Source of the DNA: Corynebacterium gerontici
GTDB taxonomy: Bacteria > Actinomycetota > Actinomycetes > Mycobacteriales > Mycobacteriaceae
NCBI RefSeq assembly: GCF_003813985.1
Contig: NZ_CP033897.1
Coordinates: forward strand, 186,001-250,000
Reading direction: 5' to 3'
Length of the DNA stretch: 64,000 nt
Shown in pieces: positions 36,770-46,167 of this stretch; positions within the stretch are counted from its first letter, which is position 1; every line of letters begins with the position of its first letter. The translations under genes were made by a program, and so were the position numbers. Below the pieces are notes generated by a model that was not told the origin of the DNA, ran no database searches, and was given only the letters and a program-made list of their open reading frames with translations.

Positions 36770-37973
36770 GGGATTCAGCAGCTAAACAGGTAGCCACGCT
36801 AGTTCTGCTAGATGGGATGCAGGTCAGTCTCCTCGTAACGGTGCTCCCGTTTCTGATATTTGGTCGCGCGCTCGATCATGGATTTAGCCTCATCGACGCG
36901 ACACCCATTGGAATCGGCTTTGGCGTTGGGCTCGTCGGCACCCTGGTCATAGGCTATCTGGTGGATCGAGTGGACTTCATTCGCCTTTTGCAGGTACTTC
37001 AAATTCTGCAGGCCGGTTGCATTGGTGCGGCTCTATATGGGAGCTGGGCACAAAATTATGCCCTTCTAGCATTAGCGTCTGCCGCTAGTCTTGGGATCGC
37101 TCGATCGGTAGGACCGGCGAAGGATAAGATCCGCTCGAGCGTGGTATCCAGGGAAAATCGGACGAGGTTTAATGCCTTTGTTCGACGCTACTTTCTCCTG
37201 TTCAACTAGCTCGTCATCGCCGGTGCAACGGTCCTCCTCAGCATTCTGCCGAAAGGAGCCTGGTTTGCACTGCTCGTCCCTGCGCTGCTGCTCGTCTTTG
37301 TCTCATTCGCAGTTACGCAACTACTTGCTAAACATTTGGAGGCGAGAGAGCGGACGCCCCGGGAACAAGCGATTTCAAGATTTCATTTCGATCGCTGGTT
37401 TTCGCTTGGGCTGCTCACCGTTTGTATCCTGGGGCTGGTGTCTGCGATGCCAACGGTTGGATTGAGCGCGTGGGTACTTGTTTCTCCGCATTTTGAGCCC
37501 TGGTTCATCTCTGTGGTTGGAATTGGGACGCTGCTCGTAGAGTTCCTCTTTATTCGTAAGCTGGGTGAATACCTGACGCGCAATACTCAGGCTTGGAGTT
37601 GGATGCCCAGAGTCGGCGCAGGGTTGATGCTCACGTCGATTGGGGTTACGGTTCTCGCAACTAATATCCAACAGCTCGCAGCGCAGTCTTTCCTGCTTTT
37701 GTTTGCCATGGTTGGTGCGTCTCTCGCTTTCTCGGTGGCCACGATGTTGGCGATGGAGATGCAATTTGGTTTTGGGAGCAACAGCACCGAGGGAAGACGG
37801 CTTCGATGACTCGCTTGGCCACGAGCTTCGCAACGGCAATTTCAGTCTGGCTGGGTGCAGGTGTGTTTTTCCAAGACCCGCAGATCATCACGGTTCTCAT
37901 AGTTGCAGGGTTGATAGTCGCGTTACTTCCCCGCACACTTGTGAGGCGCTGGATAGATGTGGCCTCTAACTAG
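36766..37973 (+). pseudogene. MFS transporter broken by one stop codon and one frameshift
   Basis: From ATG 36766 a typical MFS N-terminus (DGMQVSLLVTVLPFLIFGRAL, then GYLVDRVDF) reads to a TAG at 37207-37209, a likely CAG or similar codon mutated once. The same frame continues without interruption as transporter helices (LVIAGATVLLSILPKGAW onward) to a stop at 37807-37809. The last helices continue in a second frame (SFATAISVWLGAGVFFQDPQ) to TAG 37971-37973, implying an indel at about 37780-37800. Two lesions in an otherwise full-length reading of about 400 codons point to recent inactivation. Confidence 0.85.
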
Positions 37974-37977
37974 GCAA

Positions 37978-40566
37978 TTAGCGCTTCGGCAACAGCACCG
38001 CCGCCACGGCGCCCGCAGCCACCAACGTGAGTGCCTGCGGGTACGCCGCCGGTGCCCGCATCATCCACATGGCGCACAGCCCCAGGCAGGTGAAGATCCA
38101 AGCCTCGCGGCCAAAGCGGCTGAACTTGAGCACCGCCCAGGTAATTGGCACCATCACCAGTCCTGGTCCCAGCGCAAGCAGCCCGAGGGGGAACTCGCCG
38201 TCATCGGCGGGGACGGGCTCATAGCGTGGGCGCCTAAAGAACAACAGCGTGATCAAACCTGCACATGCACCGAAGATCAATCCGGCTTGGTAGGGGCGTT
38301 CACCTGCAAAGGTGATCTCAACCTTGTCATCGCCGTTGAGCTTGAAGCCCTGGGATGCAGCATTGACCTTCACCGGTTCAAGCTCCTGCCCGTTCTGTGT
38401 TGCCCGCAGCCCGGGATTGGTGGCCAGGGTGGTCACCAGCACTGGATCCATGGGCACCGGGGTGGCCTTGCCCAGCGTGACAGTCTTGCGCGTGCGAATC
38501 TCATGGGTGCCTGCGGTGAGTGTGACCTCGCCCGCCTGCAATTTTCCATCAATCCACGCGGCGCGGCTCATCTGCAGGGTCATGGTGCGTGGCACGGTGA
38601 ATTCGCGGTTGCCATTGAACACGTATTGCTGCACCGAAGGCCCTGCATCCACATGCACTACGCGGCGCACGCCAAAGCCCACCTCAACTAGACCCGTATC
38701 CGTTTCGAGGCGAATATCTTGCAGGTTCGGTACATCCACTACCTTTTGCTGTTCCACCTTCACCTCTTGCTCAAAACCATCGGCACTGATCTTTACTTTG
38801 CCGGGCTTGGACACGTGCAGCAGGAGCTGCTGTTGGGGTTGATCGGCGTGAATATCTATGCTCTTGCCAAAGAACACCGTGGAGGTATCCCCATCAAAAG
38901 CCGAGGAGTCAGGGGTGCTGGCGTGCCCGCCGCGCTCTACCACCTTCACCGGATTGCCCACCGAGGCATAGTCGCGCCCCGGCTCCATCAGTGGCTGCGA
39001 AGCCGCGTTGTCCAGGGTGCCAAAATTGCGGTTGACGGCAAGGGGTGTGTCGGTGACGATCTGCGCGTCGCCGCTCACAAGCTTGAAAGTGCCGGGCCCA
39101 AGCATGGCCAGGGCCTCGCCGCCACCGGCGACCGTGGTGATGGAGTCGGCCACGTACATGCCGCGGCCGGGCTGGAGCGTATAAACGTCTAATTCGCCAA
39201 AATGGTGGTCGGGTGTGCCCAGCTCAGCCTTGGCGTCCTCACTGATGCGGCGGGCGGAATCGTGGCGCACCACCACCGCGCCCACCCCCAGGCGCTCCAA
39301 ATTGGCCTTACTTACCGGGCCGTCCAGATTGCGGATTGCCTCGGGCGGAACCAGGGGAATGCCATCGCGTAATAACCAAGGCACATCCAACAATGGCTGG
39401 AAGGGATCATCGCGGGTCCAACCCCAATCCTGGCGGGCAAAGCTGGCCTCGGGCAGGATCAGCACGCGGGTATCCAGGCCGTTCAGGTAGTCGGCTGCTT
39501 CGTGGTAGTAGTCGGGCACCTTCTCATAAGCGCCGATGGGCAGCAGGCGGCCGAAGATCGGCCCCACAGCAACCACTCCCGCCAATGCCACGGCAATGCG
39601 GTGGCGCGCCGGGATCGCAGCAATGCCCACTGCCAGTGGCAGGCGCACGAGGGGATCAAACTTGTGCACGTTGCGAAACATCACCAGCGGGCCGTCCAGC
39701 AGCGAGGGGAAGAGTGCGGCGAACACGAAGATGCTCAGACCCAAGGACAACAGCCATAGCCAAAAGCCGCGCACCTTCAAAAGTCCCACCAGGCCGATGC
39801 CTGCCACCAGCAAGGTGCCCAGGATGAAGACGGGCTGGTGCACTAGCAGCACGCCGGGTCGGCGTTCCACGTCCGCGAAGGGCGTCCAGGAGGTAGTGCC
39901 GCGCAACACTTCGGCGAAGTTGAGCCAGTAGGTGGTTACTTGGCCGTTTTCGATGTAATCCACAAAGGGCACTGAGTAGCGGGCGAAGACGAGCAGGGGG
40001 ATGATCCACCACAGCGAGACGCCGATGACCCCCAGGCACCAGGGGATGAGCGCGCGGCGTCGATAAGCTAAATACAGGCCCGCCGGAACCAGGGCGGCCA
40101 GGGTAGCTGCGGCATTGACCGCGCCCATCATCGCCACTGCCAGCAAGGATCCGCCCACCCAGGGCTTCTTGGCCACCAGTGGCCACAGCACCCACGGGGC
40201 GAGCATCACGGGCCAGGTTTCAGAAGAGATGGCAGTAAGTGCGGTCAGCACGCGCGGGGAAAGCGCATACAAGGCCGCGGCCAGGGGTTGCACGCCCAAG
40301 CCGAGGCGCTGGAAGAGGATCAGCGCGCCCGAATAGCCCACGCCCAACACGATGGTCCACCACAGCCTTTGGGCAACCCAGTCCGGCATCCAGTCGGTGA
40401 GCAGGAAAAATAGGCCTTGCGGGAAGAGGTAACCGTAGACCTGATTTTGGATCTGACCCAGGGGGAATATGGGGGAGTAGGCGTGCAGGGCTTGGGCGAG
40501 AAAGCCAGAAGGGTCTGCCGCTAGATCGTGTTTTGTGTCTGCGGCCACCTTGCCCCAGGGCTGCAA
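37978..40566 (-). CDS. aftD: Arabinofuranosyltransferase AftD (DUF3367, GT-C)
   Basis: An 862-residue or longer protein: a GT-C membrane part with about eleven helices to about residue 360, a large extracytoplasmic part (DUF3367 and beta-rich carbohydrate-binding-like regions) and C-terminal helices. AftD adds branching alpha-(1,3)-arabinofuranose from decaprenyl-phosphoryl-arabinose. TTG 40566 is the first usual start codon, but about 16 upstream in-frame codons (RLAHLWGWLGALAIAFL) complete the first helix without any ATG, GTG or TTG, so the true start is probably a CTG near 40611 or the sequence has a small error. It follows the DUF2613 gene. Confidence 0.88.
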   Translation of the reverse strand: MQPWGKVAADTKHDLAADPSGFLAQALHAYSPIFPLGQIQNQVYGYLFPQGLFFLLTDWMPDWVAQRLWWTIVLGVGYSGALILFQRLGLGVQPLAAALYALSPRVLTALTAISSETWPVMLAPWVLWPLVAKKPWVGGSLLAVAMMGAVNAAATLAALVPAGLYLAYRRRALIPWCLGVIGVSLWWIIPLLVFARYSVPFVDYIENGQVTTYWLNFAEVLRGTTSWTPFADVERRPGVLLVHQPVFILGTLLVAGIGLVGLLKVRGFWLWLLSLGLSIFVFAALFPSLLDGPLVMFRNVHKFDPLVRLPLAVGIAAIPARHRIAVALAGVVAVGPIFGRLLPIGAYEKVPDYYHEAADYLNGLDTRVLILPEASFARQDWGWTRDDPFQPLLDVPWLLRDGIPLVPPEAIRNLDGPVSKANLERLGVGAVVVRHDSARRISEDAKAELGTPDHHFGELDVYTLQPGRGMYVADSITTVAGGGEALAMLGPGTFKLVSGDAQIVTDTPLAVNRNFGTLDNAASQPLMEPGRDYASVGNPVKVVERGGHASTPDSSAFDGDTSTVFFGKSIDIHADQPQQQLLLHVSKPGKVKISADGFEQEVKVEQQKVVDVPNLQDIRLETDTGLVEVGFGVRRVVHVDAGPSVQQYVFNGNREFTVPRTMTLQMSRAAWIDGKLQAGEVTLTAGTHEIRTRKTVTLGKATPVPMDPVLVTTLATNPGLRATQNGQELEPVKVNAASQGFKLNGDDKVEITFAGERPYQAGLIFGACAGLITLLFFRRPRYEPVPADDGEFPLGLLALGPGLVMVPITWAVLKFSRFGREAWIFTCLGLCAMWMMRAPAAYPQALTLVAAGAVAAVLLPKR

Positions 40567-40619
40567 GAAGGCGATGGCTAGCGCCCCAAGCCAGCCCCAC
40601 AGGTGCGCCAGGCGCCTAC

Positions 40620-40820
40620 TTAGCGTGATCCGCCCTCGCGGGAGCCGTATTCTGGGTCGCCCAATAGTGCCTGGTCGGCATCCACAGCGTTGGACTGGGA
40701 GGAATCGTTGATCATCGAAATGCCAAAGATCGCGGCGACGCCAATAGCAACACCGACTATCGCGCTGGCGATCGTGGGGCCCAACGTGCGAGCGTTGAGA
40801 GAGTCGGAGTCAAAAGCCAT
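40620..40820 (-). CDS. DUF2613 small membrane protein
   Basis: A 66-residue protein with one central hydrophobic segment (about 14-36, GPTIASAIVGVAIGVAAIFGI) and a polar tail, matching DUF2613, which is typically encoded next to aftD in mycolate-producing bacteria. Function unknown; a small partner of AftD is conceivable. ATG at 40820 is only about 30 nt from the divergent VanW gene. Confidence 0.8.
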   Translation of the reverse strand: MAFDSDSLNARTLGPTIASAIVGVAIGVAAIFGISMINDSSQSNAVDADQALLGDPEYGSREGGSR

Positions 40821-40837
40821 GGCAACCAGCTTACAGG

Positions 40838-40843
40838 TAGATT
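40838..40843 (+). promoter_or_regulatory. -10 box of the VanW gene (leaderless start)
   Basis: TAGATT is followed by 7 nt and the GTG at 40851. This spacing argues for GTG 40851 over the upstream TTG 40842, which lies inside the box. Confidence 0.5.
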
Positions 40844-40850
40844 GGTTGAA

Positions 40851-42458
40851 GTGAAGAAAGCAGTATTAGCAGGCGCGGGCATCGTCGTGGGTATTGGTGT
40901 GCTCTACGGCGCGGATCTTTTGCTCACCCAAGGGCAGGTACCTCGGGGTGCCACGGTGGGTGGAGTTGAGATTGGCGGGATGGATCCCTCGGAAGCTCAA
41001 GCGCTGCTAGAACGCGAAATTGATCCCTCGGCACCCGTTGAGGTGCAAGCGGGCGATTTGCGCTCCAGTTTTAACCCGGCAGCGTCTGGTGTGATGCCTG
41101 ATTGGCAGGCCACGATTGACGGTGCTGGAAAACAAGCGCTGAACCCGATTACGCGAGTACGAAGCTTCTTTAGCACCTATGAAATTCCCGTTACCAGCAC
41201 CGTTGATGAGGCGCTGCTTCGCCCGCAGGTGGATCGGATTCGCGCCGAATTATCGCCCGAACCGGTAGAAGCAGAGCTCAACCTTGCAGGTGGGAAGGTC
41301 AATGTGGATCCGCAGCCTGCAAACGGCCAGAAGGTCGAAGGGGTAGAGCAGGCCTTGATTGAGCAGTGGCCAGAAGGTGTTGAGCTGGAACCTGAGGTCA
41401 CGCACCCTGAACTTGACCAAAAGGCCGTAGAAAAAGCGCTTCCCGCCGCCGAGCAGGCCGTGAGTAGCCCGTATGTGATTCATGGCCGCGATGCCGATGG
41501 GGTGATTCCCCCGGAGCGTATGGCAGAGGTGGTGAGCTTTGAGCGCCTCGAACCCAAGATCAATGTAGAAGCAGCCCAGCACATTTTTGAAGAAGGTCTT
41601 GGACCTACTGAACGGCCCTTGCGTAATGCCAAAGTGAGCTATCCCAGCATGGAGGTCACCCCGCATAGCGATGGGGTGAGCATTGAATGGGAGGCAACAC
41701 TTAAAGGTTTTGATCCCACCACGGATCAACCGCGTGAGCGTGAGGCCGTGTACAAGGATGAAAAAGCTACGTACACCACGGAGATGGCGCAGCAGGCGAG
41801 CTTTGACGACGTGGTGGGTGAATTCACCACCGGCGGGTATAGCGATGCCTCGGGTGTGAATATTGCCCGCGTAGCCCAGATGGTCAACGGTGCGTTTGTT
41901 GCACCGGGCGAGACGTTTTCGCTCAATGGCTACACCGGGCCACGTGGCACTGCACAGGGTTTTGTGGAATCTGGGGTGATCCTCAACGGTCGTGCCGATA
42001 AGGCCGTGGGCGGTGGCATCTCACAGTTTGCTACCACGTTGTATAACGCTGCCTACTTTGCCGGGATGCAGGATGTGGCCCACACCCCGCATAGCTACTA
42101 CATTTCGCGTTACCCAGCCGGACGTGAGGCAACCGTGTACGAGGGTGCCATTGACCTGCAGTTTAAGAATGATTCACCCAACCCGGTGATTATCCAAACC
42201 TCCGCAGGTGGGGGTCAGGTAACGGTGAAGTTGCTTGGGGTAAAAACGGTGAATGTGGAGTCGGTCAATGGTGGGCGTTGGGCCTATACCTCGCCGCAGG
42301 TGATGCAGGTATCTGGGTCTAATTGCACACCATCTTCGGGTGCCCAAGGTTTTAGCACCAGCGATACTCGGATTATTAAGAACCTCTCTGGGGCTGAGAT
42401 TTCCAGGGAAACTCAAACTACTGTGTACGATCCCCAGCCGATCGTGCGCTGTAGCTAA
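40851..42458 (+). CDS. VanW-family protein with peptidoglycan-binding-like domains
   Basis: A 535-residue protein anchored by one N-terminal helix (about 4-24). Two PG_binding_4-like regions follow (GATVGGVEIGGMDPSEAQALLE and the 165-250 region), then a VanW domain from about 320 (IARVAQMVNGAFVAPGETFSLNGY, GGGISQFATTLYNAAYFAGM, YISRYPAGREATVYEG) and a G5-like tail with two cysteines. The family is linked to the cell wall but its activity is unknown. GTG 40851 is preferred (leaderless promoter); TTG 40842 would add three residues. Its stop overlaps the stop of the K+ channel gene by 4 nt. Confidence 0.85.
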   Translation: MKKAVLAGAGIVVGIGVLYGADLLLTQGQVPRGATVGGVEIGGMDPSEAQALLEREIDPSAPVEVQAGDLRSSFNPAASGVMPDWQATIDGAGKQALNPITRVRSFFSTYEIPVTSTVDEALLRPQVDRIRAELSPEPVEAELNLAGGKVNVDPQPANGQKVEGVEQALIEQWPEGVELEPEVTHPELDQKAVEKALPAAEQAVSSPYVIHGRDADGVIPPERMAEVVSFERLEPKINVEAAQHIFEEGLGPTERPLRNAKVSYPSMEVTPHSDGVSIEWEATLKGFDPTTDQPREREAVYKDEKATYTTEMAQQASFDDVVGEFTTGGYSDASGVNIARVAQMVNGAFVAPGETFSLNGYTGPRGTAQGFVESGVILNGRADKAVGGGISQFATTLYNAAYFAGMQDVAHTPHSYYISRYPAGREATVYEGAIDLQFKNDSPNPVIIQTSAGGGQVTVKLLGVKTVNVESVNGGRWAYTSPQVMQVSGSNCTPSSGAQGFSTSDTRIIKNLSGAEISRETQTTVYDPQPIVRCS

Positions 42459-43237
42459 TCCTGCTGCTCGTCTTTGAGGCTTTTGCGTAGCTCCGCTACT
42501 TCTTGGCGGAGCATACGCAGCTCTGCTTGCACTGGATCTTCTTGTTGTTGTTCGCCTTCCACCTGCTTGATCAGCCAGGAAGCGATGGTGGCTGTGACTA
42601 CACCGGCGATGGCGATGCCGCCGAGCATGAGGCATACGGCAATGAAGCGTCCAGCGATGCTCACTGGAACGATGTCGCCATAGCCGACGGTGGTGACGGT
42701 GACGATGGACCACCAGAGGGCATCGCCAAAGGTCTTAATTTGAGATTCAGCTTGGGTGGATTCCACGCCATAGATGGACAGTGAGGCCACAAAGATCAGC
42801 AGCACCGCGCTGGCACCGGTGTAAATGGCGACGGTGATGGAGCGATTTTGGCGCGAGAAGCGCTGCAGCACAAACAGCATGGGCACAATGCGCAGAATCT
42901 GCAGCGGGCGGAACATCGGAAGAACCACTAGCAGAAATTCATGGAAGTGCCGCCAGAACCATCGTTTCTTATTTTTGGTGAGGTAAAGGCGCACCACGTA
43001 ATCGCCAATGAAGGCAATCCATGTCAGGGAAAGGCCGACCTCGGCAATTTTGGTGGTGGCGCTGGAATCGCCCAGCGTTGTCCACGCGAAAAGGAAGAGG
43101 AACCCAACTGATGTAAGCAGCATGGGGCCTTCCACCCGCAACTCCCACTTTTGCAAGCGGGTTGCGTCTTCGGGAATTTCCGGGTGGAAGACGATCCGGT
43201 AGGCATGGACAATGCTTTCGCGCAGCGATTCCTTCAT
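42455..43237 (-). CDS. Voltage-gated-like potassium channel (single pore domain)
   Basis: A 260-residue channel protein. After about four helices with an Arg/Lys-rich fourth segment (FRPLQILRIVPMLFVLQRFSRQNRS) come a pore helix and the selectivity filter TVGYGD at 183-188, then an inner helix and a short coiled coil at the C-terminus (EDPVQAELRMLRQEVAELRKSL) suited to tetramer assembly. No RCK domain is present. ATG at 43237 has no ribosome site but has a -10 box at the leaderless distance. Confidence 0.9.
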   Translation of the reverse strand: MKESLRESIVHAYRIVFHPEIPEDATRLQKWELRVEGPMLLTSVGFLFLFAWTTLGDSSATTKIAEVGLSLTWIAFIGDYVVRLYLTKNKKRWFWRHFHEFLLVVLPMFRPLQILRIVPMLFVLQRFSRQNRSITVAIYTGASAVLLIFVASLSIYGVESTQAESQIKTFGDALWWSIVTVTTVGYGDIVPVSIAGRFIAVCLMLGGIAIAGVVTATIASWLIKQVEGEQQQEDPVQAELRMLRQEVAELRKSLKDEQQD

Positions 43238-43244
43238 TGCCTAG

Positions 43245-43250
43245 ATACTA
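43245..43250 (-). promoter_or_regulatory. -10 box of the K+ channel gene (leaderless start)
   Basis: On the minus strand TAGTAT is followed by 7 nt and the ATG at 43237; no Shine-Dalgarno. Confidence 0.5.
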
Positions 43251-43255
43251 ATGCC

Positions 43256-45400
43256 CTAGAGGTTGATCGCAGGATGCAAGCGCTTCATTGTCCAGGTGCG
43301 ATCCCTGCGTGCGCCCAAGGCTGTGGCCGTCACGCAACCGGCCAACACCAAGAGCAGTACCACTATGGCGATGGGGAGGCGTTCATCCAAGGACCCGTAC
43401 ATGAGCTGACGCAGGCCATTGACCGTGTACGTCATGGGGTTGATGGGGGAGAACCATTGGACGATCTTCGGTTCGGTTTCTACGGGGTAAAGGCCGCCCG
43501 AGGCGATGATTTGCAACATCAAGAACGCCATGGCCGAAACCTTGCCGGGCCCAGGGCCGAGGAGCACGTTAAACATTTGGTTCATAGCGGCAAAGACCAC
43601 GGAGATGAGCACGCAGAATAGCCACAGCGCCACGGGGTAGACGGGGTGTAGACCCACGCCGAACATGGTGACGAGCAAGACGGCGGTGGCTTGGAGTGCC
43701 ACAATCAGGAAGGCTGGCCACAGGCCATCAAGGGCTGCACGCAGCGGGGCCACGCCGCTGGCTACGGCACGAGCCTGCATGGGGCGCAGCAGCAGGAAGA
43801 CGATCAAGCCGCCGATGTAGAGCGCGAGCGAGAAGAAGAACGGCGCTAGACCTGCACCAAAGGTGTTATCACCAGCATCGTTCATTGCCGAGAGCATAAC
43901 TGGACCACCGACCACGGTTGCGGTGTCGAGGCGCTGCTGCTCGTTCCATTGGGGAACCTGGCTTGCTCCTTCTGCCAGCTTGGTGTGCAGCTCGCCTGCG
44001 CCCGCTGCAAGTTTCTGGGATCCGTCGGCGGCGGTGCCCATGTTGGCGGCAAGCTCTCCAGCACCGGTGTGCAGTTGGGTGATGCCGCTCGAAAGCTCAT
44101 TGGCGCCAGAGGAAAGCTGGTGAGCGCCCTGGTCCACTGCCTGGGCGCCCTGGCTCAGTGCCTGCGCACCGTCGTTGAGTTGCTTGACGCCACTTTGGAG
44201 CTCTCCCAATTTTCCGGGAAGCTGCTGGGTGCCAGCCTGTAGTTGTTCCACGCCACCGCGCAGCGGTGCGTTTGGATCAGAAAGCTGGTAGGCAAGTTGG
44301 GCGGTGCCATCGGAAAGCTGGTGGATTTGGGCAGTGTAAATCGAATCCTTACCCAGCGCATTGGTGTCGATCGCTACTGCGAGCTGATCCAGTTGATCTG
44401 CCAAAAGGTTGGTTTGCTTTCCGGGGATCAGGCGTAGTTGCCGTGCAATATCGCGGGCCGTTTGAGAGTTCAAGGTTTGCAGTTCGGTGACTTCATTGGC
44501 CTTTGCCTGCAATGCCTGCACGCCATTATTAATCGCGGAGGCGCCTTGCCCTGCTTGATCGATGCCACCTGCAAGTGCACCAACGCCAGTGGTGAGCTCA
44601 CCGAGTTTGCCGGAGGCTTCGTCCACCGCAGCATTGAGTTGCGCGGTGCCGCCGGCCAACTGGCCGGCGCCGTCGGAAAGCTGGCTCGTGCCGTTGGCTA
44701 GCTCATTTGCGCCGGAGGCGAGTTGCTTGGACCCGGATTCGGCATCACCCAATTTGGTGCTGAGGGTGTTGGCGCCGGCGTTCAGCTTGCCCAGGCCATC
44801 ATTGAGTTGTTGTGCGCCATCTTGCAATTGACCCGCGCCGTCGGCGGCCATTTTCAGGCCGGTGCCTGCATCAACTACGCCAACGAGGATCTGGTCTGCT
44901 ACTTGTGCACCCATTTCGTCTGAGACAGTTTGCAGCAGCGCGCTCATGGCATTTTGGCCAATGAGTGTGGAGAGGTAGCCGTTGGCATCGTTGTAGGTGA
45001 CGCGAAGCTGAGCTTTTTCGGGATTATCTCCCGCTGGTGAAGCTACGGCTTCAGAGAAGTTCTCAGGGATTTCGAGGGCGAAGTAATAATCGCCATCTTT
45101 GACGCCGCGGGCGGCTTCTTCGGCGCTGGTGTCAGTCCAGTTGAGCTCCTTATTTTCGTGCAGTCCCTTGACCACCTCATCGCCCGCGTCGAGCTGTTTG
45201 CCCTTTACGGTGGTGCCCTTATCGGAGTTCACCAAAGCAATGGGCAAATTATTGACGTTGTTAAAGGGGTTCCAGAACGCCCACAGGTACAGGGCTGAGT
45301 ACAGCAGTGGAAGCAAAATGATGGCAACAATGGCCACGCGCGCCAGTTTGGCTCTTTTGAATCGGCGGAGTTCGGTGCCGATGTGTAATCCGGAAATCAT
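43256..45400 (-). CDS. YhgE/Pip-family membrane protein (ABC-2 type) with heptad-like repeats
   Basis: A 714-residue protein: first helix at about 22-42, then an extracytoplasmic region whose middle (about 185-520) is built of repeated QL-x-x-GA-x-QL and EL-x-x-G units, forming long helices, then five helices in an ABC-2 permease-like C-terminal part. This is the YhgE/Pip architecture (phage infection protein, type VII-associated EsaA relatives). Function is unknown in corynebacteria. ATG at 45400 overlaps the stop of the ATPase gene (ATGA), so the two are coupled and may form a transporter-like complex. Confidence 0.87.
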   Translation of the reverse strand: MISGLHIGTELRRFKRAKLARVAIVAIILLPLLYSALYLWAFWNPFNNVNNLPIALVNSDKGTTVKGKQLDAGDEVVKGLHENKELNWTDTSAEEAARGVKDGDYYFALEIPENFSEAVASPAGDNPEKAQLRVTYNDANGYLSTLIGQNAMSALLQTVSDEMGAQVADQILVGVVDAGTGLKMAADGAGQLQDGAQQLNDGLGKLNAGANTLSTKLGDAESGSKQLASGANELANGTSQLSDGAGQLAGGTAQLNAAVDEASGKLGELTTGVGALAGGIDQAGQGASAINNGVQALQAKANEVTELQTLNSQTARDIARQLRLIPGKQTNLLADQLDQLAVAIDTNALGKDSIYTAQIHQLSDGTAQLAYQLSDPNAPLRGGVEQLQAGTQQLPGKLGELQSGVKQLNDGAQALSQGAQAVDQGAHQLSSGANELSSGITQLHTGAGELAANMGTAADGSQKLAAGAGELHTKLAEGASQVPQWNEQQRLDTATVVGGPVMLSAMNDAGDNTFGAGLAPFFFSLALYIGGLIVFLLLRPMQARAVASGVAPLRAALDGLWPAFLIVALQATAVLLVTMFGVGLHPVYPVALWLFCVLISVVFAAMNQMFNVLLGPGPGKVSAMAFLMLQIIASGGLYPVETEPKIVQWFSPINPMTYTVNGLRQLMYGSLDERLPIAIVVLLLVLAGCVTATALGARRDRTWTMKRLHPAINL

Positions 45401-46167
45401 TGCTCGTCCTTATGGTGGCGGCCAGTGTTTTTGGGCTGAAGGTGTGCGGCGTCGGTGAATAATTCAATTTGGTGGTGCGCTACGCCCTCAATGGGGTTCA
45501 CGGCATTGAGCACCACTGGCATTGTCTTGGCGATCCGTGTCAGTACGTCCAGCAGGATGATTCGGTCCTCCTGCTCACGGACCTGCTCAAAGTCGTCCAT
45601 CACCAGCATTTTGATGTCGGCTCCATTGGCAGGGCGCAGTGCCAAGCAGATGCGTAGGAGGATGCGGTCGAGGCTTGAAAGTTGAGAGACGTACACATCC
45701 AGCGGTGGCATATCGCGTTTGCCAAAGACCTCCGAGCACAATTCATTGCGGTATTGCTCGTCGGCGGGCTTTGTCCAGGTGATCCACAATTTTGACCAGG
45801 CGCGGTGTTCGGTGAGGATCTCGTGTACCCGCACATTGCGGTCGAGTGCATCGATGGATTCAACGCCGGCGATGGCGACCATGTCGCGGATCTTTTTCGG
45901 CTGAGTTTCGCCGAGCACCTCGAGTTCGCCTTCGCTGACTTTCATGCGTCCGGTGATGGTGAGTGCTAGTGCGGTGCGGCCCGAGCCTCCGCGTCCGTTG
46001 AGGATGCTGAGGCCTTCGCCGGGAATTTCGACGTCGAGTGGGCCATAGGCGGGGCCTTCTTCGCCGCGCACAGCAATGCCTCTTGCCACGACGGCCGGTG
46101 CAACCTCTGACGTGACCTGCACTGCTTCGTGCTCGGCCTGCACTGCGGGTTCTACTGCTTCTGCCAA
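45397..46167 (-). CDS. ABC-type ATPase with degenerate motifs, partner of the YhgE/Pip protein
   Basis: A 256-residue protein with an Ala/Glu/Val-rich N-terminal 25 residues and an ABC ATPase-like core. Walker A is seen as NGRGGSGRTALAL; the signature region reads VSQLSSLDRILLRICLAL instead of LSGGQ, and Walker B reads IKMLVMDDFEQV with DD-F in place of the usual DE. Either a regulatory or unusual ATPase. TTG start at 46167 is the only upstream option with full N-terminus. It is translated just before the Pip-like protein; the pair looks like an atypical ABC system. Confidence 0.7.
   Translation of the reverse strand: MAEAVEPAVQAEHEAVQVTSEVAPAVVARGIAVRGEEGPAYGPLDVEIPGEGLSILNGRGGSGRTALALTITGRMKVSEGELEVLGETQPKKIRDMVAIAGVESIDALDRNVRVHEILTEHRAWSKLWITWTKPADEQYRNELCSEVFGKRDMPPLDVYVSQLSSLDRILLRICLALRPANGADIKMLVMDDFEQVREQEDRIILLDVLTRIAKTMPVVLNAVNPIEGVAHHQIELFTDAAHLQPKNTGRHHKDEQ

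Noticed and set aside
33419-37977. Insertion sequence as the cause of the island
   Set aside because: No transposase, terminal inverted repeats or target duplications could be found by eye.
43900-44850. Short periodic repeats that could suggest a CRISPR or satellite
   Set aside because: They encode the QL/EL-x-x-G heptad-like helices of the YhgE/Pip protein, vary in sequence and lack spacers.
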